From: Beroe forskalii | Taxonomy: Eukaryota; Ctenophora; Nuda; Beroida; Beroidae | Direction of reading: 5' to 3' | Length of the DNA: 64,000 nt | NCBI GenBank assembly: GCA_011033025.1 | Contig: WFMF01000001.1 | Location: forward strand, 2,037,755 to 2,101,754 | Shown: one piece after another, positions 48,327 to 58,600 of the stretch | How positions within the stretch are numbered: position 1 is the first letter of the stretch | Layout of the letters: each line of letters begins with the position of its first letter | Made by a program: the position numbers and the translations under genes | The notes under the pieces: model-generated | Databases searched by the model: none | Seen by the model: the letters and a program-made list of their open reading frames with translations, nothing else | Told to the model about the DNA's origin: nothing

Positions 48327-48358
48327 ATCACGTGACAGTGAACCATTGATCACGTGAC
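48327..48358. promoter_or_regulatory. Two ATCACGTGAC sites upstream of the homeobox gene
   Basis: ATCACGTGAC at 48327-48336 and 48349-48358, with a related ATCACATGAC at 48301, sit 235-290 bp upstream of the homeobox start codon. They match E-boxes bound by bHLH-Zip factors (MITF/TFE or USF type). Promoter role is inferred from position only. Confidence 0.4.
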
Positions 48359-49679
48359 GAAACAGTCCCCCGAGCTCCGTAATAGGATAATTGGGAATGT
48401 GGTGATAATCAATTGTAGTACTTCACAGGTGGTGACAGTGAAGGGCTCAGCCGCGGTCAAATGAACCGATAATGTGATAACAAACATGCCAATGTTTTAG
48501 TATTTGAGAGGCGCTGTGTGTCAAATTTATAACACAGGCACATATTTTGGTACATGTTATGCCTTATTAAATTGACGCTAACCTATTAAGAGCATCAAAG
48601 GTCGAGATGAATCAGGAATAGGGTGTCTGCTCTTCCAAAATAGGCGGTTGGGACAGCGAAATGTCTGCATTACCATAGCGTTACTTGATGTCTTGGATTC
48701 GCCTACTTTTGCTCCATAAACTCAGTAAGATCAGTTATAAGAGATGTCTTGGGCCCCATGCAATGGATGACTATGAACTCTGTCATCCTCAAATATCGTC
48801 ACACAATCCCACGGATTGTGCGATTTAACATGGGCTCAGTAAACTGGTTATCATGGATCTGTGATTCTGTGTGTGGGATGCGCCTTGCTCGTCAGGGCTT
48901 TAGAAGTGAGAACCATCGTCAGACAAGGTTTGTAGTGAGGAGGGTTGTGTCTTGTGTTAAAATGGGGAGGGATGGTCCATGCTTAGTCCTCTTCAATATG
49001 GCTTCTTTTTAATTACATCGCCCCTAATGAAAGAAGTAATATTAGTGGGGGTAATAATTAAAGAATTGGAAAGTCTATTGTAAATCATTTATGAATCGGA
49101 TTGTGCACAAAAATTTGAGCAAATTAATTGTACCGTTCGGTCAATTTGAAGAAATCAGTTTAAATCTAATATATGACTCTTAATTATTCTGAATAAATGA
49201 CCTGGCTAAACGTCCATGGTTTCTTGCAACCAATCAAACTCACAAGATTGGAATGAAATGGGAAATTTATCATAATCGCTAGTAAATTTGCTAGGAAATA
49301 TTTTTCAATAAAATTTAAAAAACAATCACATAAGAAAAGATACCTTGATCACAATGTTTGTTATGCTTGTTATATCTTTACCAGGAAAATTATATATTTA
49401 CCAAAATCGAAATCAAAAATTATCACTCAAAATAAAGTACCTGAAGGAATAGGAAACCCGTAAATAAAATTTGCCTCAGAAGTAAAATAATTTCTGTACA
49501 GATAAAAGTATAAAGATAAAGAATTTTTCTATGACTGCCTCCAACAATAAAGCGTGCAATTGAAATGAATGAATAAAAGAATCTGTAAAAATATTTTGGG
49601 ACTTTTGTGATTTGATTTTTCATGCAATAAAGCTAAATCAGCATGAGCAATGTTTCTAATCCATCAATTGAGCAGCAGG
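48359..49679. other. Intergenic region between homeobox gene and PLD 3' end
   Basis: No gene recognised. It includes a small element with AAAATAGGCGGT and CGCCTACTTT ends (about 48636-48711). The plus-strand frame 48749-49012 (87 codons) has no motif. Confidence 0.5.
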
Positions 49680-52600
49680 TTATGTTGTTAGCTTCTCGGT
49701 TAAAACGAACGAGTTCTTTCCGAAAACATATCCATCCGTGTCTGGGAAGTTTTCAAATCCTTCCACAGTATTCACCTGAATAAGTAACTGGTGTTGGCAT
49801 ATTCGTAACAAGGAATTCTCACTCCGAACACCCCTCTTGCCCCCATTACATCAGATCAGAGGTCTATCATAGAACCTTAACCTCATCTCTTAATAACCCC
49901 TCTCACTCTCCCACTCCCCCCACTCACCGTTCCATCCTGCTCCACCTGCATGGGGTACATCAGGAGGTAGCCCTGCATGGTCCCACTTCCCCTCTCCTCT
50001 CACTCTCACTTCCCCTCTCACTCCCTCCCCCAGGCCCCACTTGCACTACCCACTTTCACTCCCTAAACTTACCGTTCCATCCTGTTCCACTTGCATGGGG
50101 TACATCAGTAGGTGGCCCTGCATAGGCTCCTCCATCTCTTCACTAACAAACGTCTCCCAGTTACTCCTGGCTATCTCGTTAACCTGGGATAATAGGGAGT
50201 TTAGTAGTGGCTGAAAAATAGGGAGTGACTGATTTTAATCCCTCGAGGGATAGAAATTAGGTGGGGGGGTTGGAGATTAATTTGAAAATGAATAATCATC
50301 TTCTGATTCGTGCAGCCAGGTGGGTCCCAGAGAACCTCAGAAGATGGATGGGTTGCCCCCACTCTCATGTAGCAGGGAGTGCGCTCGGTGGATAATGCAC
50401 AAAAGTCGCCAATAATAGCCCCTACCAGACTGAAGAAAAGTAAAACTATGATTTCATCTACCCCCATATTCTATATTGATGGCTACAATATTTATTAGAT
50501 GAACAATAATTGACACTAATGCAATGGGTCAATTCAATGCTAATGTCATTGAATAATGAATAAAGTCTGATGAATTGTCATAGACAAAGAATATTAATCT
50601 GATACAATTCTCGTATCAATATTTATGGATCACACACAAATTCATATCTCCTAAATTATGTATTGGCGCCATCATCATGAAAATTAATGCTAAATTACAA
50701 CAAAGTCAGATCTTGGGATCTTCCTTGCCAGTTGCCCAGCGAATTATCTTGTAAAGTTGTAACATTCCATGACGACTCTTCTAAAAAAGCTACCCTCTAG
50801 CTGCATTCAATCTCACGAGGCAATATAAATTACAAAATCCATTAAGTACTATTGGAATGGAGGTTGTAAACCACATCGATTTCTTTCTCCCAGAAATTCT
50901 TCTCAGCAATCCTGATGTAAATCATAGAACAGATCTCACTAATCCCATTTCTCTCAGTTCTTCTCAGCAATCCCAATATAAACCCCATGTTTAGGTCGGT
51001 GTGACAGAGACGTTTCCTTCTCCAACTCCCTCTCTTCAGGAAACGGATCAAAGAAATCGAACTTATTGAACAGCTTCGCCATGATAATCTTCATTTCCAT
51101 GACTGCAAACTGCTTCCCAATACAGATCCTCGGACCAGCAGAAAACGGCAGGAATGTAAAATGCTTGATCTTCACATTGTGTCCGAACCTCTCCGGATCA
51201 AACCTCGCAGGATCCTCCCAGTTCTCCTCCGCCATGTGGATATGGTGGATGTTGATGAAGAGCTTGGTGTGGGGAGGGATTACTAGGTCTTCTATGGTGA
51301 TGGGGGAGGAGGGGCTCATCCTGAATGTCCCGGGGGCAGGTCCGTGGATCCTGAGAGTTTCCTTGATGCACTGCTCTAGGTAGGTCAGGTGGTTCAGATC
51401 ATCGTATTGTAGCTCCAACTGTCCACCGTAGACCTCCTCAACTTCATCTGAAATCTTCTGTGTTATGTCCTTGTTCTTCAGACATTCCCAGAGAAGACAA
51501 GACAGTCCGATGGCTGTGGTTTCCATTCCAGCAACCAGAAACAGGAAGAAATCGTCCACTACGTCTTCGAGAGATAAGCCTGTTCCAACGTTGGCTTTGA
51601 TGATGTGAGCCAACATATCCACTCCATCCCCTTCTTCCATATGGATTCCATCATACCTCTCCTTCAGGTGAACCATCACAAACTCCCTCAAGAAATCCAC
51701 TGCTCCCTTCAACACAGCCTTCTCACTCTGATATTTCCACGGCATGCCAAACTCAAAAGCATTGAAAGAATAAACTTGGAGAACAGCCAACATTTTATCC
51801 ACAGCTGTCTTGATATGAGACTCCTCATTCAGCACAAAGTCTTCATCCATATTAAACCCGCACGTACACACCACTTCCAACGCTACCCTCATCATTACAC
51901 TATGTATCTCCAACTTATCCTGGCTCTCCCACTTTACCATATACTCGCAAAGCTTATCCGCTACTCCACCCATTTGCTCGTGGAGTTGTCGTAGGAATTT
52001 CCGTTGGAATGCCGGGTCTAGGGCTCGTCTCTTGCTGTACCAGATCTCAGTTCCAGGGTCTTGAATTAGGCTGCTTTGGCCCAGGATACGTTGTCCGTTA
52101 ACGTAATCAATCATGGATTCCTCTGGACTTTGTTTGTGATAAATCCGGTGATCGCTCAGGAATTTAGGGTAAATGTTGATGTCAGCCGAGTAGAGATGGG
52201 GCTGATTGCTGAACCCAAGGAAAAGCACACAGGTTTCCGGTTCATGGCCCTTATAAGAACCGCTAGCTTTCCTCAGTGCTTCGTAAATCTCAGATAAGTT
52301 CCAGTGGTTGTGTTCAGCGGTTTGTTTGAAGAGCTGAGAGTGTCCGAGACACCAAGTCAAGGATATTGGGATGGGAGGAGACGGGATGTGACGGTACTTG
52401 GCTCTCTTTCGGTAGGTTAGGATGTGGTAAATGAGAAGAGTTGTAAATCCTAGAGTGAAAATAGTAAGTAGGAGCATCCTGCGATAGTGACAGTGTAAAT
52501 AAGATGATTCCTTATGTAAGTATATGCTGGCAATAGCAATAAACTGGAAATAAATACAAAGCAATAGGAATAAACTGGAAATCTAAAAACGATGTAATGA

Positions 52601-55600
52601 AAATAAACTGGACGTTTGAAATTATTTAGTTGGCTAGCGTCAAGATCATGAAACCCGATGATGGAAAAGACAAAAAGAAGGGGGGCCTTATAAATCAGGA
52701 CTGGAAATAGCTCTAATACCATTGAACAATCAAAAGCTTTTAGTTACTGAAAGTATTAGAATATATTAATAAGATTTTTATTTATAGTCCCAATAAACTC
52801 GGTAAAAATTGGAAAAACGTGATCGATACATTCCTCTGTTCCTGTATACGCGGTGCCATCGCAAAACAATCTACCCGCCTGATCCGCTTAAGGGACTAAA
52901 ATTAAATCAGGATTCAATTCGTAATCAGCAGGGTTGATTGCAATGGCTTGGAGTAATTTGACAAATAATATGTTAATAAACTTGGGCCTAGAGGCCAAGA
53001 CGTTCACAAGTAAACTAATTAAAATTTCCCAAAACCAAAAAGGATTTGGTTGTGATGGTCCGCGGCGGTTTTAAGGCGTTCTTTACTGTAAAACCCATGA
53101 TATGAGAAAGAACGCGACGGTTAAAACTGCTGCAACGTCACTTATAAAACATACAGCATTCACGTAACTTTGATGCATCAAAAAGTGCCGTTGCGGCAGT
53201 TTTAACCGCCGCGTTCTTTCTCATATCACGGCTTCACGGGTTTTATAGTAAACAACGCTTAAAAAACCGCCGTGGACCAACACAACCAAATCCTTTTTGG
53301 TTTTGGAAAAAAATATCACCCTTTTTCTGTGCCGTGATATTGAATTTTGGCGTCAAATCACGCGTAAAAATTCGCGTTACCTAGCATTACTGATGACGTC
53401 ACAATTACGTCATAAAATTAGATGAGCTATCTGAGACCCATTCATTTACACAGTTGGGACTATGACCGACAACATATCCAAAGATGAAGTTCTGGGGTGG
53501 TCCCGTTCTCTCTCCACTAGCTTCACAAGATTTGCCAGTTTTTGGAAATTTTTTCGTGTCAAAGTGCTTCACACAATCGCAAATATCTCAATGATGCCGT
53601 AGAGCCCGGAACTTTTCGACCACATCTTTGGAAAGTACATTAAATTTCCTTTCTGCGCTAACAGGAGCATTTTTTTCTATCTCGAAAGCTTCATACCGAA
53701 AAATTGCGTTGAAAAACGCCTATTTTGGGAAAATTGACATTTGAAATTCTTAGTTTTGTGACGTCATTATGACGTCATTATCATGACGTAAAATAGTTTT
53801 TAAGGTCACTAACTGCAAGTTCTATCTTTCTACTTTACAACGCTGGGTCGATGAGCTCTGTATCTTTTATGGTTCCCGAGATATCGCCGTTTAAATAGGG
53901 TATACTTCTCGCACTAAAGCGTCATCTCTCGTATATGTATATACCTCTATATATCTATATATATGTATGTATATATATGGTCGTAACCCAATTTAACAAG
54001 AACACCCTCGATTTTGGCAATATTCAAGTTGTAATAACTCGGTCATTTTTCATCCGATTGACCTGAAATTTTGACAGTTGCACCTTTGACCCCTAAACAT
54101 GTGATGTTCAAATTTTAGTGCGATTTCGGCAACGGGAATTTGCTCAAATTTCAACGTGAAATATGGTGAATCCATGAAAACATATGGTTGGGGGCTGGCA
54201 AGCAAAGTTAAGAAAACTCACTCCCGATGCTCGGAGGCTCGTGTACTGTTAGAATAGCCGTCCAATGCTCGCCCTCGGACCCTTCGGGTCCTCGGGCTCG
54301 CGCTCGGGCCTTCGGCCCTCGCACTGTTAGGTCTGCCGTCCAATGCTCGCCCTCGGACCCTTCGGGTCCTCGGGCTCGCGGCTCGGGCCTTCGGCCCTCG
54401 CACTGTTTGGACCGCCGTTCAATGCTCGCCCTCGGGCCCTTCGGGCCCTCGGGCTCGCAAACCGCCGCGGGGGGCTTGCCAGCCCCCTGATAGTCACCAA
54501 TAATAGCCCCTACCAGACTGAAGAAAAGTAAAACTATGATTTCATCTACCCACATCTATATTTATTAGATGAACAATAATTGACACTAATGCAATGGGTC
54601 AATTCAATGCTAATGTCATTGAATAATGAATAAAGTCTGATGAATTGTCATAGACAAAGAATATTAATCTGATACGATTCTCGTATCAATATTTATGGAT
54701 CACACACAAATTCATATCTCCTAAATTATGTATTGGCGCCATCATCATGAAAAATAATGCTAAATTAAAACAAAGTCAGATCTTGGGGATCTTCCTTGTA
54801 ATTATCTTGTAAAGTTGTAACATTCCATGATGACTCTTCTAAAAAAGCTACCCTCTAGCTGCATCCAATCTCACGAGGCAATATAAAATCCAATAAGTAC
54901 TATTGGAATGGAGGTTGTGAACCACATCAATTTCTTTCTCCCAGAAATTCTTCTCAGCAATCCTTATGTAAATCATAGAACAAAAACCATAGAACAGGAA
55001 TGACTAATCCCATTTCTCTCAGTTCTTCCCAGCAATCCCAATATAAACCCCATGTTTGGGTCGGTGTGACAGAGACGTTTCCTTCTCCAACTCCCTCTCT
55101 TCAGGAAACGGATCAAAGAAATCGAACTTATTGAACAGCTTCGCCATGATTATCTTCATTTCCATGACTGCAAACTGCTTCCCTATACAGATCCTCGGAC
55201 CAGCAGAAAACGGCAGGAATGTAAAATGCTTGATCTTCACGTTGTGTCCGAACCTCTCCGGATCAAACCTGCCCGGATCTTCCCAGTTCTTCTCCGCCAT
55301 GTGGATATGGTGGATGTTGATGAAGAGCTTGGTGTGGGGAGGGATTACTAAGTCGTCTATGGTGATGGGAGAGGAGGGGCTCATCCGGAATGTCCCGGGG
55401 GCAGGGCCGTGGATCCTGAGGGTTTCCTTGATGCACTGCTCTAGGTAGGTCAGGTGGTTCAGATCATCGTATTGTAGCTCCAACTGTCCACCGTAAACTT
55501 CCTCGACTTCTTCTGATATCTTCTGTGTTATGTCCTTGTTCTTCAGACATTCCCAGAGAAGACAAGACAGTCCGATGGCTGTGGTTTCCATTCCAGCAAC

Positions 55601-58600
55601 CAGAAACAGGAAGAAATCGTCCACTACGTCTTCGAGCGATAAGCCTGTCCCGACATTTGCTTTTATGATGTGAGCCAACATATCCACTCCATCCCCTTCT
55701 TCCATATGGATTCCATCATACCTCTCCTTCAGGTGAACCATCACAAACTCCCTCAAGAAATCCACTGCTTCCTTCAGAACTGCCTTCTCACTCTGATATT
55801 TCCACGGCATGCCAAACTCAAACGCATTGAAAGAATAAACTTGGAGAACAGCCAACATTTTATCCACAGCTGTCTTGATATGAGACTCCTCATTCAGCAC
55901 AAAGTCTTCATCCATATTAAACCCGCACGTACACACCACTTCCAACGCTACCCTCATCATTACACTATGTATCTCCAACTTATCCTGGCTCTCCCACTTT
56001 ACCATATACTCGCAAAGCTTATCCGCTACTCCACCCATTTGCTCGTGGAGTTGTCGTAGGAATTTCCGTTGGAATGCCGGGTCTGGGGCTCGTCTCTTGC
56101 TGTACCAAATCTCAGTTCCAGGGTCTTGGATAAGGCTGCTTTGGCCCAGGATACGTTGTCCGTTAACGTAATCAATCATGGATTCCTCTGGACTTTGTTT
56201 GTGGTAAATCCGGTGATCGCTCAGGAATTTCGGGTAAATGTTGATGTCAGCCGAGTAGAGATGAGGCTGATTGCTGAACCCAAGGAAAACCACACAGGTT
56301 TCAGGTTCATGACCCTTATAGGAACCACTTGCTTTCCTCAGTGCTTCGTAAATCTCAGACAGGTTCCAGTGGTTGTGTTCAGCGGTTTGTTTGAAGAGCT
56401 GAGAATGACCGAGACACCAAGTCAGGGATATGGGAATGGGAGGCGACGGGATGTGACTGTACTTGGCTCTTTTTCGGTAGGTTAGGATGTGGTAGATGAG
56501 AAGAGTTGTAAATCCTAGAGTGAAAATAGTAAGTAGGAGCATCCTGAGAAAATAAGGGTGTAAATACATATGAATAAGTAAATACAAAGCAGCATAAATA
56601 AACTGGGAATCTAAAAAAGATGCAAAAGATGAAAATAAACTGGACGTTTGAAATTCTTTAGTTGGCTAGCGTCAAGATCATGAAACCCGATGATGGAAAA
56701 GACAAAAAGAAGGGGGGCCTTATAAATCAGGACTGGAAATAGCTCTAATACCATTGAACAATCAAAAAGCTTTTAGTTACTGAAAGTATTAGAATATATT
56801 AATAAGATTTTTATTTATAGTCCCAATAAACTCGGTAAAAATTGGAAAAACGTGATCGATACATTCCTCTGTTCCTGTATACGCGGTGCCATCGCAAAAC
56901 AATCTACCCGCCTGATCCGCTTAAGGGACTAAAATTAAATCAGGATTCAATTCGTAATCAGTAGGGTTGATTGCAATGGCTTGGAGTAATTTGACAAATA
57001 ATATGTTAATAAACTTGGGCCTAGAGGCCAAGACGTTCACAAGTAAACTAATTAAAATAGTCACCAATAATAGCCCCTACCAGACTGAAGAAAAGTAAAA
57101 CTATGATTTCATCTACCCACATCTATATTTATTAGATGAACAATAATTGACACTAATGCAATGGGTCAATTCAATGCTAATGTCATTGAATAATGAATAA
57201 AGTCTGATGAATTGTCATAGACAAAGAATATTAATCTGATACAATTCTCGTATCAATATTTATGGATCACACACAAATTCATATCTCCTAAATTATGTAT
57301 TGGCGCCATCATCATGAAAAATAATGCTAAATTAAAACAAAGTCAGATCTTGGGGATCTTCCTTGTAATTATCTTGTAAAGTTGTAACATTCCATGATGA
57401 CTCTTCTAAAAAAGCTACCCTCTAGCTGCATCCAATCTCACGAGGCAATATAAAATCCAATAAGTACTATTGGAATGGAGGTTGTGAACCACATCAATTT
57501 CTTTCTCCCAGAATTTCTTCTCAGCAATCCTGATGTAAATCATAGAACAAAAACCATAGAACAGGAATCATTAATCCCATTTCTCTCAGTTCTTCTCAGC
57601 AATCCCAATGAAGACCCCATGTTTAGGTCGGTGTGACAGAGACGTTTCCTTCTCCAACTCCCTCTCTTCAGGAAACGGGTCAAAGAAATCGAACTTATTG
57701 AACAGCTTTGCCATGATAATCTTCATTTCCATGACTGCAAACTGCTTCCCAATACAGATCCTCGGACCAGCAGAAAACGGCAGGAATGTAAAATGCTTGA
57801 TCTTCACATTGTGTCCGAACCTCTCCGGATCAAACCTGCCCGGATCCTTCCAATTCTCCTCCGCCATGTGGATATGGTGGATGTTGATGAAGAGCTTGGT
57901 GTGGGGAGGGATGATCAAGTCGTCTATGGTGATGGGAGAGGAGGGGCTCATCCGGAATGTCCCGGGGGCAGGCCCGTGGATCCTGAGGGTTTCCTTGATG
58001 CACTGCTCTAGGTAGGTCAGGTGGTTCAGATCATCGTATTGTAGCTCCAACTGTCCACCGTAAACTTCCTCGACTTCTTCTGATATCTTCTGTGCTATGT
58101 CCTTGTTCTTAAGACATTCCCAGAGAAGACAAGACAGACCGATGGCTGTGGTTTCCATTCCAGCAACTAGAAACAGGAAGAAATCGTCCACTACGTCTTC
58201 GAGCGATAAGCCTGTCCCAACATTTGCTTTTATGATGTGAGCCAACATATCCACTCCATCCCCTTCTTCCATGTGGATGCCATCATACCTATCCTTCAGG
58301 TGAACCATCACAAACTCCCTCAAGAAATCCACTGCTTCCTTCAGAACTGCCTTCTCACTCTGATATTTCCACGGCATGCCAAACTCAAACGCATTGAAAG
58401 AATAAACTTGGAGAACAGCCAACATTTTATCCACAGCTGTCTTGATATGAGACTCCTCATTCAGCACAAAGTCTTCATCCATATTAAACCCGCACGTACA
58501 CACCACTTCCAACGCTACCCTCATCATTACACTATGTATCTCCAACTTATCCTGGCTCTCCCACTTTACCATATACTCGCAAAGCTTATCTGCTACTCCA

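Larger units (their letters stand above)
50405..53028. repeat. P450 tandem duplication unit 1
   Basis: Homologous unit from CCAATAATAGCCCCTACCAG at the left to ..AACTAATTAAAAT at the right. The same borders occur at 54490-57058 and 57059-59592. Each unit contains one P450 gene with its promoter and 3' flank. Unit 1 differs more from units 2 and 3 than they do from each other. Confidence 0.85.
54490..57058. repeat. P450 tandem duplication unit 2
   Basis: Same borders as unit 1. Directly joined to unit 3 (the AATTAAAATAGTCACCAAT junction at about 57050-57067) with nothing between. Shares with unit 3 flank variants absent in unit 1. Confidence 0.85.

Noticed and set aside
51066..51994. Plus-strand frames of 105-138 codons repeated in the three P450 units
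   Set aside because: They are antisense shadows of the P450 coding sequence, conserved only because the genes are.
52478..52564. Upstream in-frame Met of P450 copy 1 (29 extra residues)
   Set aside because: Not shared by the other copies, which have different 14-15 residue upstream frames; an acceptor-like AG directly before the common Met argues that this is UTR or intron.
54208..54555. 115-codon Gly/Arg/Pro-rich frame
   Set aside because: Encoded by the GC-rich ~80-bp repeat inside a TIR element, with open frames on both strands.
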